NCBI RefSeq assembly: GCF_001418225.1
Contig: NZ_LIPT01000011.1
Span: 60,225-124,224, forward strand
DNA from: Pannonibacter indicus
Lineage (GTDB): Bacteria; Pseudomonadota; Alphaproteobacteria; Rhizobiales; Stappiaceae
DNA length: 64,000 bases
Reading direction: 5' to 3'
Part shown: piece by piece, positions 44,485 through 54,239 of the stretch
Layout: each line of letters starts with the position of its first letter
Position numbering within the stretch: position 1 is the first letter of the stretch
Made by a program: the position numbers and the translations under genes
The notes under the pieces: generated by a model
Database searches by the model: none
Told to the model about the DNA's origin: nothing
The model's input: the letters and a program-made list of their open reading frames with translations, nothing else

Positions 44485-45111
44485 ATGGCTTTCCACGAGG
44501 TCCGCTTCCCGGACGACATCAGCCGTGGTGCGCGCGGCGGACCGGAGCGGCGCACCCAGATCGTGGAACTGGCCTCGGGCGACGAGGAACGCAATGCCAG
44601 CTGGGCGAACTCGCGCCGCCGCTATGACGTAGCCTATGGCATCCGTCGTGCCGACGATCTCGCGGCAGTGGTCGCCTTCTTCGAGGCGCGAAACGGCCGC
44701 CTTCACGGCTTCCGCTTCAAGGACTGGGCCGACTTCAAGTCCTGCCTGCCATCGCAGGTGCCGAGCGCAACCGACCAGCAGATCGGCACCGGCGACGGCA
44801 CGACGACGCAGTTCCAGCTGGTTAAGTGCTACACCTCCGGCGCGCAGTCCTGGACACGCAGCATCGCCAAGCCGGTCACGGGCAGCGTGCGTGTCGCGCT
44901 GGCGGGCATCGAACAGATGTCGGGCTGGTCGGTCGATACCACGACCGGCCTCATCACCTTCGGCTCCGCACCCGGTGCAGGCGTCGCCGTCACGGCGGGC
45001 TTCGCGTTCGACGTGCCCGTCCGCTTCGACACCGATGCGCTCGACGTCACCCTCGATCTCGAACGCCTCGGCTCGATCACTTCCATCCCGCTGCTGGAGA
45101 TCCGCAGATGA
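44485..45111 (+). CDS. DUF2460 distal tail protein (GTA gp12-like)
   Basis: A 208-residue protein with FHEVRFPDDISRGARGGPER, AYGIRRADDLAAVVAFFEAR and GRLHGFRFKDWADFKS, diagnostic of DUF2460 (TIGR02217). In the Rhodobacter gene transfer agent this protein is the distal tail component. It overlaps the holin gene by 4 nt. Confidence 0.93.
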   Translation: MAFHEVRFPDDISRGARGGPERRTQIVELASGDEERNASWANSRRRYDVAYGIRRADDLAAVVAFFEARNGRLHGFRFKDWADFKSCLPSQVPSATDQQIGTGDGTTTQFQLVKCYTSGAQSWTRSIAKPVTGSVRVALAGIEQMSGWSVDTTTGLITFGSAPGAGVAVTAGFAFDVPVRFDTDALDVTLDLERLGSITSIPLLEIRR

Positions 45112-45458
45112 ACGACGAGACCGGGTTCCTCGCCGCGGTGCTGAAGGAACTCGCAACATCGACGGCGGTGATCCTGGCCGCCTGGGGTGCGCTCGGCGGG
45201 GCGACCAACGCACTGACCACGAGGATGCGCCTGCGCGATGCGCTGCGGCACATCCTGCTAGGCGGGTTGATCGCGGCTGGAATGGGCAGCCTTTCCATGG
45301 CGCTCGTCACCAGCTGGCTGGGCCTGCCGCCCGAGGCGATCCCGGCCGGGGGCGCAGCAGGTTCGGCGGCCTATCTCGTCGGCGTCTTTGGCCCCGCCTT
45401 CATCGAACTCGTCCTCGCCCGGCTACGTGGGGCGAAGAAGGGCGACGGCGATGAATGA
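45108..45458 (+). CDS. Holin-like membrane protein
   Basis: A 116-residue protein with three probable membrane helices (about 17-33, 47-67, 77-104) and a charged Lys/Asp tail (RLRGAKKGDGDE). The position just ahead of the endolysin supports a holin. The 44-codon gene that follows overlaps it by 8 nt. Confidence 0.75.
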   Translation: MNDETGFLAAVLKELATSTAVILAAWGALGGATNALTTRMRLRDALRHILLGGLIAAGMGSLSMALVTSWLGLPPEAIPAGGAAGSAAYLVGVFGPAFIELVLARLRGAKKGDGDE

Positions 45459-45582
45459 GCTTCTCCGCCTCGCGCGCTTCATTCGCTGCGACCCCATCGC
45501 CCCGCGTCAGTCTTTCGCCCACCGCCTGCGCATCGGCATCGCCGTCGCAGCTCTCATTTTGACCCTATCGCTTCTGGGGTGA
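45451..45582 (+). CDS. Small single-pass membrane protein in the lysis cassette
   Basis: A 43-residue protein with a basic N-terminal half (LARFIRCDPIAPRQSFAHRL) and one membrane helix near the C-terminus (IGIAVAALILTLSLLG). It overlaps the holin gene and ends 4 nt before the endolysin. It may be an antiholin or lysis accessory; this rests on position only. Confidence 0.6.
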   Translation: MNELLRLARFIRCDPIAPRQSFAHRLRIGIAVAALILTLSLLG

Positions 45583-45586
45583 TCAC

Positions 45587-46261
45587 ATGCACACGACCGA
45601 TCGGGGCCTGCTGGCCCTCGTCCGGCACGAAGGCATCGTGCCCGGACCCTATCTCGATGTGAAACAGGTCTGGACCTTCGGCATCGGCCACACGGCCGCA
45701 GCCGGACCGCCCGATCCGTCCAGGATGCCCCGTGGCATGCCTGCCGATCTCGAGGCCGGCGTCCGCGAGGCGTTCAAGGTATTCCGGGCCGATCTGGCGG
45801 CCTACGAGGCAGCGGTGCGACGGGCCGTGATCGTGCCGCTCGAGCCGCACGAATTCGATGCGCTGGTCAGTTTCCACTACAACACCGGCGGCATCGCGAG
45901 AGCTGCGCTGACGAGACACCTGAACGCGGGCAACCGCGCGGCGGCAAGCGACGCCTTCATGGGCTGGCTCAAGCCCGCCGCGATCCGCCCCCGGCGCGAG
46001 GCCGAGCGCGACCTCTTCCGCCATGGACGTTACCCCACCGGGACCATTCCGGTCTGGGCGGTCGACCGCAATGGCCGAGTCGATTTCTTGCGACCCAACC
46101 GGCGGCTGACCGAGGCCGAGGCGCTGGCGCTGCTGCGCCCGGAGGCGACGCCGGTTCCGACGGCCGCTGACCCCATGCCGGTCCCGGCCGTTCCCGCTGC
46201 GCCCACGCTGCTGTCTCGTCTCACTGCATTCCTCACCACTCTCATCGGAGGACGTCCATGA
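45587..46261 (+). CDS. Endolysin: lysozyme, glycoside hydrolase family 24
   Basis: A 224-residue protein with the canonical E-8aa-D-5aa-T catalytic pattern: E15 in VRHEGIVPGPYLD, D24 and T30 in VWTFGIGHT. DALVSFHYNTGG follows. The C-terminal ~50 residues are a Pro/Ala-rich stretch with a hydrophobic end (LLSRLTAFLTTLIGG), so it may associate with the membrane. It cuts peptidoglycan at lysis. Confidence 0.93.
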   Translation: MHTTDRGLLALVRHEGIVPGPYLDVKQVWTFGIGHTAAAGPPDPSRMPRGMPADLEAGVREAFKVFRADLAAYEAAVRRAVIVPLEPHEFDALVSFHYNTGGIARAALTRHLNAGNRAAASDAFMGWLKPAAIRPRREAERDLFRHGRYPTGTIPVWAVDRNGRVDFLRPNRRLTEAEALALLRPEATPVPTAADPMPVPAVPAAPTLLSRLTAFLTTLIGGRP

Positions 46262-46467
46262 ACTGGAATCTCGCACGCGGCCTCGTCTATCTGGCCTGCC
46301 TTGCCGCTTCCGGCCTCGCCATGGCCGGGCTGGCGGATTTCGACCTCGCCACCGGCACCCTCGATATCCGGCCCTTCAATCTCTATGCCCTGACCGGTGC
46401 GACTGGTGGCGTGGTGTCTTCGCTTCTGGCATCCGTGGCGCTCCTGCGCGGCTGGGGGCGGAAGTGA
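46258..46467 (+). CDS. Small two-helix membrane protein
   Basis: A 69-residue protein with two hydrophobic segments (GLVYLACLAASGLAMAGLAD and TGGVVSSLLASVALLRGW). It overlaps the endolysin by 4 nt and the next tail gene by 4 nt. It probably belongs to the lysis group (holin/antiholin or spanin-like), unproven. Confidence 0.65.
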   Translation: MNWNLARGLVYLACLAASGLAMAGLADFDLATGTLDIRPFNLYALTGATGGVVSSLLASVALLRGWGRK

Positions 46468-47348
46468 AGTCTCTCTCGCCCGCGTTTCAGGCCCATCTCG
46501 ACGAAGGCACGACGACGCTCGCTTGGGTGTGGCGGATCGTGCGCGCGGATGGCGCAACCTTTGGCTTCACCGACCACGACCGGACGCTCAGCTTCGACAA
46601 CACCGATTTCGAGCCGGAGAGCGGGCTGACGGCATCGGAGGTCCGCTCGGGATCCGATCTCTCCGTCGATGCGCAGGACGCCGAGGGCGTGCTGACCTCC
46701 GACCGGATCACCGAGACCGACATCCTCGACGGTCGCTGGGACAATGCCGAGGTCGAGGTCTGGCGGGTGAACTGGAGCGATCCGGCGCAGCGTGTGCTGA
46801 TGCGCCGCGGGGCGATCGGCCAGATCCGGCGGGGACGGCTTGCCTTCGTGGCAGAAGTTCGTTCGCTCGCACATGTCCTCGGACAAACGGTCGGACGGAC
46901 GTTTCAGGCCACTTGCGACGCGGCGCTCGGTGACGGACGTTGCGGCGTCGATCTGGACGCATCGGCCTTCAGGGGAACGGGCTCCGTCATCGACCTCCTG
47001 CGTGACCGGACGTTCACGGCTTCCGGCCTCGGCGGCTTTGCCGCGGGCTGGTTCACCTTCGGCACGGTCGAATGGACCAGCGGCGCCAATGCCGGGCGGC
47101 GGGCAGAGATCGTCGCGCATGACCTGACCGACGGCGTCGCCGTGCTGACGCTGCTCGAAGCGCCGGTGCGGTCCATCACCGGGGGTGACGGTTTCGTCGT
47201 TCGCGCGGGCTGCGACAAGCGCATTGAGACCTGTGGCACGAAGTTCGCCAATGTCGCCAACTTCCGGGGCTTCCCGCATATCCCCGGCCAGGATGCCGTT
47301 CTCCGTTACGCGACGAAGGACGGCGGGCACGACGGGAGCGTGCTGTGA
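46464..47348 (+). CDS. DUF2163 tail protein (GTA gp13-like)
   Basis: A 294-residue protein: LDEGTTTLAWVWRIVRADG, FGFTDHDRTLSFDNTDFEPE and a C-terminal GCDKRIETCGTKFANVANFR with conserved cysteines, matching DUF2163 (TIGR02218). It is a tail-tip hub component in GTA-like particles. Coupled to both neighbours by 4-nt overlaps. Confidence 0.93.
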   Translation: MKSLSPAFQAHLDEGTTTLAWVWRIVRADGATFGFTDHDRTLSFDNTDFEPESGLTASEVRSGSDLSVDAQDAEGVLTSDRITETDILDGRWDNAEVEVWRVNWSDPAQRVLMRRGAIGQIRRGRLAFVAEVRSLAHVLGQTVGRTFQATCDAALGDGRCGVDLDASAFRGTGSVIDLLRDRTFTASGLGGFAAGWFTFGTVEWTSGANAGRRAEIVAHDLTDGVAVLTLLEAPVRSITGGDGFVVRAGCDKRIETCGTKFANVANFRGFPHIPGQDAVLRYATKDGGHDGSVL

Positions 47349-47821
47349 GAGCCGCCGATCCGAACGCAGTGATCGCGGCGGCGCGGTCCTGGCTCGGCAC
47401 GCCCTATCACGACCAGGCCAGCCTGCGCCGCGTGGGCTGCGACTGCCTCGGGCTCGCCCGTGGCGTCTGGCGCGAGGTGGTCGGCCCCGAGCCGTTCCCG
47501 ATCCCGCCCTACAGCCGCGACTGGGGCGAAACCGGCCCGCGCGAGGTGCTGGCCGAAGGCGTACGGCGCATGATGATCGAAGTGGACCCTGCGGCGGCCG
47601 CAGCCGGCGCGCTGGTCCTCTTCCGCATGAAGCCCCGCGCCATCGCCAAGCATGTCGGGATCATCACCGACCCCGGCAGCTTCATCCACGCCTATGAGCG
47701 GCTCGGCGTCATCGAGGAGCCGCTCTCCTCCGTCTGGCGGCGGCGCATCGCCTTCGCTTTCCTGTTTCCCCGTCCGTCCGCCTCCGTACGCAAGCAGGCG
47801 CGGCGCAAAAGGAAGTCCTGA
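47345..47821 (+). CDS. NlpC/P60 cell-wall peptidase (GTA gp14-like)
   Basis: A 158-residue tail-associated peptidase starting at GTG 47345. The active-site segment RRVGCDCLGLARGVWRE puts the nucleophile at Cys34, and KHVGIITDPGSFIHAY supplies the His. It likely opens peptidoglycan during DNA injection. Follows DUF2163, as in the GTA gene order. Confidence 0.92.
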   Translation: MRAADPNAVIAAARSWLGTPYHDQASLRRVGCDCLGLARGVWREVVGPEPFPIPPYSRDWGETGPREVLAEGVRRMMIEVDPAAAAAGALVLFRMKPRAIAKHVGIITDPGSFIHAYERLGVIEEPLSSVWRRRIAFAFLFPRPSASVRKQARRKRKS

Positions 47822-47823
47822 CA

Positions 47824-50800
47824 GTGGCCACTCTCGTGCTCGGCGTCGCCGGCGCCGCCATCGGCGGTTCCATCGGCGGTGCGATCCTCGGTGTTAGCGC
47901 CGCGACCATAGGCGGCTTCATCGGCTCCAGCATCGGTTCGGTCGTCGACAGCTGGATCATCTCGTCGCTCGCGCCCACCCAGCGTATCGAGGGCGCGCGT
48001 CTCGACACGCTGCGCATCACCTCCTCGACGGAGGGCGCCGTCATCCCGCGGCTCTATGGGCGCATGCGCATGGGCGGCAACATCATCTGGGCGACCGATT
48101 TCCGCGAGGAAACCAAGACCACCACGCAGGGCGGCGGCAAGGGTGGCGGAGGCGGCAAGGTCAGGACCACGGAATATCTCTACTATGCGAGCTTCGCAGT
48201 CGCACTCTGTGAGGGGCCGATCACCGGTATCGGCCGCATCTGGGCCGACGGCAAACCGATGGACCTCTCGGGCGTCACCTGGCGCTGGTATCCGGGCGAC
48301 GAGATGCAGACCGCCGATCCCTTCATGGCCACGAAGATGGGAGCTTTGAGCACGCCCGCCTATCGCGGCACGGCCTATGTCGTCTTCGAGGAACTGCCGC
48401 TCTCCAGCTACGGCAACCGCCTGCCGCAGCTTTCCTTCGAGGTGTTCCGGCCGCTCGCCGATCCCGACACGGCCGAAGGACTGACCCGCGCCGTCACCAT
48501 GATCCCGGCCTCGGGTGAGTTCACCTATGCCACGCAGGCCATCCGCAAATCCGCAGGCGGTGCGACACAACCCGAAAACCTGAACGCGCTGCCGGATGCC
48601 ACCGACATCGTGGTGGCGCTCGACCGGCTGCAGGCCATGGTCCCGGCGGTCGAGAGCGTGAGCCTCGTCGTCGCCTGGTTCGGCGACGATCTGCGCGCGG
48701 GATCCTGCAAGGTGCGGCCCGGCGTCGAGGTGTCCGCCAAGTCGACCACGCCTCTGTCCTGGTCGGTCAACGGCGTCAGCCGCGCCAATGCCTTCCTCGT
48801 CAGCCGCGACGATCAGGATCGCCCGGTCTATGGCGGCACGCCGTCCGACTTCGCCGTCGTGCAGGCGATCCACGAGATGAAGGCGCGCGGGCTGCGCGTC
48901 ACCTTCTATCCGTTCATCCTGATGGACGTGCCGCCCGGCAACACGCTGCCGAACCCGTATTCCGACAATGCTGCCGAGACCGGCCAGCCCGCATTCCCCT
49001 GGCGGGGGCGGATCACCTGTTCCCCCGCAGCGGGTTATGTGGGATCGGTCGACAAGACCGCCGCCGGCGCGGCACAGGTTTCGGCGCTTTTCGGTACGGC
49101 GACGCCAGCGAATTTCAGCGTCTCGGGCCAATCGGTCGTCTGGACCGGCCCATCGGGCGATTGGGGCCTGCGGCGGATGGTGCTGCACTATGCCCATCTC
49201 TGCGCCGCCGCAGGCGGTGTGGACGCCTTCCTGATCGGCTCGGAAATGCCGGGGCTCACCACCATCCGCTCGGGCGTATCCACCTATCCGGCCGTGCAGG
49301 CCTATCGGGATCTGGCAGCTGATGTCCGGTCCATTCTGGGCACTGGCACGAAGATCGGCTACGCTGCCGACTGGTCGGAATATTTCGGGCACCAGCCGAG
49401 CGATGGCAGCGGCGACGTGTTCTTCCACCTCGATCCGCTCTGGGCCGATCCGGAGATCGATTTCGTCGGGATCGACAACTACATGCCGCTGTCGGACTGG
49501 CGGGACGGGTTCGACCATCTCGACGCCGCCGATGGCTGGCCCGCGATCTACGATCGGGCGTATCTGCAGGCGAACATCGCGGGTGGCGAAGGCTTCGACT
49601 GGTTCTACGCCAGCGCCGCCGATCGGTCGGCTCAGGTGCGAACGCCGATCACCGACGGTGCAGCGGGAAAGCCGTGGGTCTTCCGCTACAAGGATCTGCG
49701 CGCCTGGTGGTCGAACCAGCATTACGACCGCCCGGGCGGGGTGGAGAGCGCGACGCCGACGGCATGGGTCCCGCAGTCGAAGCCGATCCGGTTCACCGAA
49801 CTCGGCTGCCCCGCCATCGATCGTGGCACCAACCAGCCCAATGTCTTCTTCGATCCGAAGTCCTCCGAGAGCTTCACGCCACATTTCTCACGGGGCTGGC
49901 GCGACGATGCGATCCAGCGCGCCTATCTCGAGGCGAGCTATCTCTGGTGGGGCGAGGCCGCGAACAACCCGGTGTCCTCGGTCTACGGCGGCCGCATGGT
50001 GCACGCCCCCGAGTGCGCCGCCTGGACGTGGGACGCGCGGCCCTATCCGTTCTTCCCGGCGCTGACCGACGTCTGGACGGACGGCGGAAACTGGCGGCTC
50101 GGCCACTGGCTGACAGGGCGGCTCGGCGCGGTGTCGCTGGCGGCCCTCGTCCGGCACCTCTGCCTGCGCGCAGGGCTGCCCGAAGATCGCATCGACGTCA
50201 CCGGGCTTTGGGGCGCTCTCGAGGGCTACGCCATCACGGCGCTGGAAAGCCCGCGCGCGTCGATCACCACGCTGTCGCGGCATTTCGGGTTTGATGCGGT
50301 GGAGACGGAAGGCGTGATCCGCTTCATCATGCGCGGCCGGGCGTCTGTCGCCACCCTCGCGCCCGACGATCTGGTGGTCGCCCGCGAGGGCGACGTTCTG
50401 GAGCTGACGCGCGGCCAGGAGACGGAACTGCCGCAGGCGCTGAAATGGCAGGTCGCCCGCGCCGACGAGGATTACGACGCGGCCCTCGTCGAGGCGCGGC
50501 GCATCACGGTGGACACGACGCGCATCGCCTCCGAGTCCTTCCCGATGGCGGTGCCGCCCGAGGAAGCCGAGCGGCGCTGCCGCCGTGCGCTGATGGAGGC
50601 GTGGGTGGGCCGCGAGACGGCAGCGTTCCGTCTGCCGCCCTCGCGGCTCGCGCTCGATCCGGCCGATGCGATCCGGCTCGCCCATGACGGACGGCTCGTC
50701 GATCTGCGGCTCGTCTCCATCGCCGACGCCGAGGCGCGCGGCATCGAGGCGGTTCGTCAGGACCGGGCGAGTTACGATCTGCCGCCCGGCGATCCCCGCG

Positions 50801-51789
50801 CGGCGTCGCTGACGCGCGCGGTGGTGTTCGGTGCGCCGGATGCGGTGCTGATGGATTTGCCGCAGCTGACCGAGGACCAGCCCGCGCATCGGCCGCTGGT
50901 CGCCGCCCACGCTCTTCCCTGGCCGGGCGAGATGGCGGTGTTCCGCAGCCCCTCGACCGATGGCTTCGAACTGCTGACCACGTTTGGCAGCCGCGCCCGG
51001 ATCGGGGCGTTGGCCTCGGACTTTTTCGCGGGGCCCACCTCGCGCTTCGATCATTGCAATGCGCTGGTGGTCGATCTGCTGACCGGCACTCTCGAAAGCG
51101 TCACGGACCTGACCCTCTTCGGCGGGGCGAACGCGCTCGCCATCGAGAGCGCGCCCAGCGTCTGGGAGATCGTGCAAGCGGGTGCAGCCGAACTGATCGC
51201 CCCCGGCCGGTATCGCCTGACCCGTCTGCTGCGCGGCCAGCGCGGGACAGAGGGGGCCATGGGCAATCCGGTGCCTGCTGGCGCGCGGGTCGTCGTTCTC
51301 GACGCCTCGCTGGCATCGCTGCCGATTGCCGAGGCCGATCTTGACATCCCGTGGAACTGGCGCATCGGCCCGACGCGCCGCCCGGTCAGCGACGAGACTT
51401 ATGTGGCGCAGGCCTTCATGCCAGTTGGCGTGGGACTTCGCCCGTTCTCCGTCGCCCATGTCGAACAGCCGTGGCGCAGACCGCGCACCCCCGGCGATCT
51501 GACGATCCGCTGGACGCGCCGGTCCTGCGCGCTTGCGGCCGACAGCTGGGGCGGGCTGGAGGTGCCGCTGGCCGAGGAACTCGAAGCCTACAAGGTCGAG
51601 ATCCTCGACAGTGCAGTTGTCAAGCGATCCTTGACAACTGCCACCACCAGCGCGGTCTACACCGCCGCCGCCCAGACCGCTGACTGGGGCGCGCTGCTCG
51701 GCCCCGGCGACACGCTCGACATCCGCATCTATCAGCTCTCCGCCCTCGTCGGGCGGGGCGCGCCGAAAACCGTCACGCTGATCTTCTGA
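47824..51789 (+). CDS. Tail tip / host specificity protein (GTA gp15-like)
   Basis: A 1321-residue protein starting at GTG 47824. A Gly-rich hydrophobic N-terminus (about 1-45) precedes the tip scaffold (IPRLYGRMRMGGNIIWATDF). A glycoside-hydrolase TIM-barrel-like domain follows (about 400-760, with FLIGSEMPGLT and DNYMPLSDWRDGFDH). The C-terminal half is the phage tail hub. It is the main baseplate/receptor-contact protein of GTA-like tails. Confidence 0.93.
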   Translation: MATLVLGVAGAAIGGSIGGAILGVSAATIGGFIGSSIGSVVDSWIISSLAPTQRIEGARLDTLRITSSTEGAVIPRLYGRMRMGGNIIWATDFREETKTTTQGGGKGGGGGKVRTTEYLYYASFAVALCEGPITGIGRIWADGKPMDLSGVTWRWYPGDEMQTADPFMATKMGALSTPAYRGTAYVVFEELPLSSYGNRLPQLSFEVFRPLADPDTAEGLTRAVTMIPASGEFTYATQAIRKSAGGATQPENLNALPDATDIVVALDRLQAMVPAVESVSLVVAWFGDDLRAGSCKVRPGVEVSAKSTTPLSWSVNGVSRANAFLVSRDDQDRPVYGGTPSDFAVVQAIHEMKARGLRVTFYPFILMDVPPGNTLPNPYSDNAAETGQPAFPWRGRITCSPAAGYVGSVDKTAAGAAQVSALFGTATPANFSVSGQSVVWTGPSGDWGLRRMVLHYAHLCAAAGGVDAFLIGSEMPGLTTIRSGVSTYPAVQAYRDLAADVRSILGTGTKIGYAADWSEYFGHQPSDGSGDVFFHLDPLWADPEIDFVGIDNYMPLSDWRDGFDHLDAADGWPAIYDRAYLQANIAGGEGFDWFYASAADRSAQVRTPITDGAAGKPWVFRYKDLRAWWSNQHYDRPGGVESATPTAWVPQSKPIRFTELGCPAIDRGTNQPNVFFDPKSSESFTPHFSRGWRDDAIQRAYLEASYLWWGEAANNPVSSVYGGRMVHAPECAAWTWDARPYPFFPALTDVWTDGGNWRLGHWLTGRLGAVSLAALVRHLCLRAGLPEDRIDVTGLWGALEGYAITALESPRASITTLSRHFGFDAVETEGVIRFIMRGRASVATLAPDDLVVAREGDVLELTRGQETELPQALKWQVARADEDYDAALVEARRITVDTTRIASESFPMAVPPEEAERRCRRALMEAWVGRETAAFRLPPSRLALDPADAIRLAHDGRLVDLRLVSIADAEARGIEAVRQDRASYDLPPGDPRAASLTRAVVFGAPDAVLMDLPQLTEDQPAHRPLVAAHALPWPGEMAVFRSPSTDGFELLTTFGSRARIGALASDFFAGPTSRFDHCNALVVDLLTGTLESVTDLTLFGGANALAIESAPSVWEIVQAGAAELIAPGRYRLTRLLRGQRGTEGAMGNPVPAGARVVVLDASLASLPIAEADLDIPWNWRIGPTRRPVSDETYVAQAFMPVGVGLRPFSVAHVEQPWRRPRTPGDLTIRWTRRSCALAADSWGGLEVPLAEELEAYKVEILDSAVVKRSLTTATTSAVYTAAAQTADWGALLGPGDTLDIRIYQLSALVGRGAPKTVTLIF

Positions 51790-51799
51790 AGGCCATCCC

Positions 51800-53722
51800 A
51801 TGCCCGACGCCACGACCCATCTCCTGCTGCCCTACATCCTCGCGGCGCAGGCCCAGAAGCACGTCACCCATAACGAGGCGCTGCGGATCCTCGACGGACT
51901 CGTCCAGCTTTCCGTTATTGACCGGGACCTGACCGCATCGCCAGTCAGTCCCGCCGATGGCGATCGCTACATCGTCGGCTCGGGCGCGACCGGCGACTGG
52001 GTGGGCTGGGATCTAAACATCGCCCTCTGGAACGACGGCGCCTGGCTACGCCTCCCGCCGCGCATCGGCTGGCGGACATGGGTCGAGGACGAGGCTTTGC
52101 TGCTCGTCTGGACCGGGGCCGCCTGGGAGGTCGTGGGTGAGCCGAGCGACATCTCGGATGCGGTCTTCAGTCTCGTCAACGACACCGATCCGACCAAGAA
52201 GGCGGTCTTCTCGCTTTCGGGCATCTCCACCGCTACGACCCGCAGCTACACGCTGCCCAACACCTCGTCAGAACTCGCGATCCTTGCGGGTACCCAGACC
52301 TTCACCGGGAACAAGACCTTCTCAGGGACGCTGACCGCCTCGGGCACTGTGACGGTCTCGGCGGCCTCGGCCAGCATCGGCACAGCGACGACGACCGCCA
52401 CATACGGCATGGGCACCGGGGCCACGACCACCGGCGTCACCAAGACCGTGAACCTCGGGACGGGTGGCGCGTCGGGGTCGAATACGGTCGTCAACATCGG
52501 TTCGGCCACCGCCGGGGCCGGGGGCACGACCGTCATCAACACGCCGATGGTCACCTTCGCCAATGCCGTCACGCAGGTCGGCATGCCCCAGGCCAACCTG
52601 ACTGCGCAGCTGCTCGGCCTCGGCGGGGCAACGGCAGACAGTTACAATCGGGTTTCGGTCAACACCCCAGCGCTCCTGTTCAACAACGCCGGGGCCGGGA
52701 TCGAGGCCACGGTCAACAAAGCGGCGGCCGGGAACGATGCGGCCTTTGCCTTCAAGACGGGCTTTTCCGCCCGCGCGCTGATCGGCCTTCTCGGCAGTGA
52801 CGACTTCAGCTTCAAGGTCAGCCCGGATGGCTCGACCTTCTTTGATGCGATCCGGATCGACCGCACCAGCGGCCAGGTGGAACTGCCGCAGCCCACGGTC
52901 CTGCCGGGACTGGCCGCCGCCCCGCCTCCGCCGCCCGCAGGCAAGGCCGCCATCTACGCCCGCAGCCGCGCCGGGGCGCCGTGGATCGACGTGATGCGTC
53001 CCTCCGGCCGCGACTTCCCGCTGCAACCCCACTTCGGGGTGAACCGCATCGCCAACTGGTCGCCCTCTACCGGCACCACGATCAACAGCGAAGGCCTGCC
53101 GATCATCTCGGTCGGCACCGTTTCCACGCCCGCACTGGCCGCAACGAACCTCGCCACCTCCATGCGACGCTGGCGACTGACCTCGGCGGCAGTCGTTGAC
53201 TCAGTGGCGGATCAGCGCTCCGCAGGCTGGGCCTGCTGGCGCGGCAATGCGGCGGGGCTTGGCGGCTGGACCTTTGTCACGCGGCTGTCGCTGACGACCC
53301 TGCAGGCGACCGGGATGGAGTTCTTCGGTCTCTACGGATCCACGGCCGCGCTGGCGACGACGTTGACCTTGGCCGCCGTGGTGAACTGCATCGGCATCGG
53401 CTTCCAGCGCGGCACGCACACCCGATGGCAGCTGGTCGCGAACGATGGAACCGGGGCCCCGACGCAGACCGACATGGGGGCGAGCTTCGCCATCGCCACT
53501 GGCGGCGTGCTGACCCTCTACATCGCCGCCCCGCCGAATGGCAGCTCCGTCTGGGTGCGGGTCGTCGACGAGGTCTCCGGCGCAGTCTTCGAACAGGAGA
53601 TCAGCGCCGATCTGCCCGCCGCAACCCAGTTCCTGTCGCCGCGGCTCTTCCTCAACACCGGCGCAACGGCCGCCGCCGTCGCCTATGACTGCACCGGGGT
53701 CTATGTCGAGACGGACTTTTGA
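51800..53722 (+). CDS. DUF2793 protein, probable tail fibre
   Basis: A 640-residue protein. The N-terminal DUF2793 region (about 1-110) contains HLLLPYILAAQAQKHVTHNE and GWRTWVEDEALLLVWTGAAW. A Ser/Thr/Gly-rich repetitive beta segment (about 130-270) and a C-terminal globular part follow. It is the last gene of the tail operon, so a host-range fibre is likely. The C-terminal part is the usual variable receptor-binding region. Confidence 0.85.
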   Translation: MPDATTHLLLPYILAAQAQKHVTHNEALRILDGLVQLSVIDRDLTASPVSPADGDRYIVGSGATGDWVGWDLNIALWNDGAWLRLPPRIGWRTWVEDEALLLVWTGAAWEVVGEPSDISDAVFSLVNDTDPTKKAVFSLSGISTATTRSYTLPNTSSELAILAGTQTFTGNKTFSGTLTASGTVTVSAASASIGTATTTATYGMGTGATTTGVTKTVNLGTGGASGSNTVVNIGSATAGAGGTTVINTPMVTFANAVTQVGMPQANLTAQLLGLGGATADSYNRVSVNTPALLFNNAGAGIEATVNKAAAGNDAAFAFKTGFSARALIGLLGSDDFSFKVSPDGSTFFDAIRIDRTSGQVELPQPTVLPGLAAAPPPPPAGKAAIYARSRAGAPWIDVMRPSGRDFPLQPHFGVNRIANWSPSTGTTINSEGLPIISVGTVSTPALAATNLATSMRRWRLTSAAVVDSVADQRSAGWACWRGNAAGLGGWTFVTRLSLTTLQATGMEFFGLYGSTAALATTLTLAAVVNCIGIGFQRGTHTRWQLVANDGTGAPTQTDMGASFAIATGGVLTLYIAAPPNGSSVWVRVVDEVSGAVFEQEISADLPAATQFLSPRLFLNTGATAAAVAYDCTGVYVETDF

Positions 53723-54239
53723 TCTGCAGGCATGAACGCCAGCGTGTGTGAATGCCGGGCCGGGTGGCATCGCATCGGGAAGCGCCAGACGCCTCGACCG
53801 GAGCGACACGCCCGGCCCGGATCACAGGTTCACAGATTCAAAGAGCGGCAGGGATTCGCTGCGCCGGAATGGTGGCACGGCAATGCCACATCTGTCCCGT
53901 GCGGCGATGGGCACAATTGTGCACCCTGCACCTTCTAGGCTTCACCGATGCCAGCAGTGACAAGTTGTGAACTTGTCGCGCCAAGCAGCTCAGTCAATTG
54001 CAGCCGATTCAGCCCCAATACTCACGACCAGACCATTGGATTGCTGCTCGCTGCAGCGGCGGGGCAAGCAGCGCGAGCAGCACCCCGACAGCGTGCAGGG
54101 ATCTCGGCCGGCGTAGTGCTGGCGCTGCTGACCGGCATCATCATCAAGTTCAAGATCTTCGACGGCGGCCGGGAGTCGCGCTCAGTCCCCGGCCGACGAC
54201 TGGCGCCGGAGAGATCCCCGGCGCCGATTGCTCAACGGC
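53723..54239. other. Right boundary region of the prophage, with dyads
   Basis: A 517-nt gap with no credible gene. It contains an inverted repeat CCGGGCCGGG (53755-53764) / CCCGGCCCGG (53811-53820), the perfect palindrome GCACAATTGTGC (53911-53922) and GACAAGTT-GTG-AACTTGTC (53959-53977). A short hydrophobic coding-like stretch near 54105-54160 may be a gene remnant. The right attachment site should be here. Confidence 0.5.
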
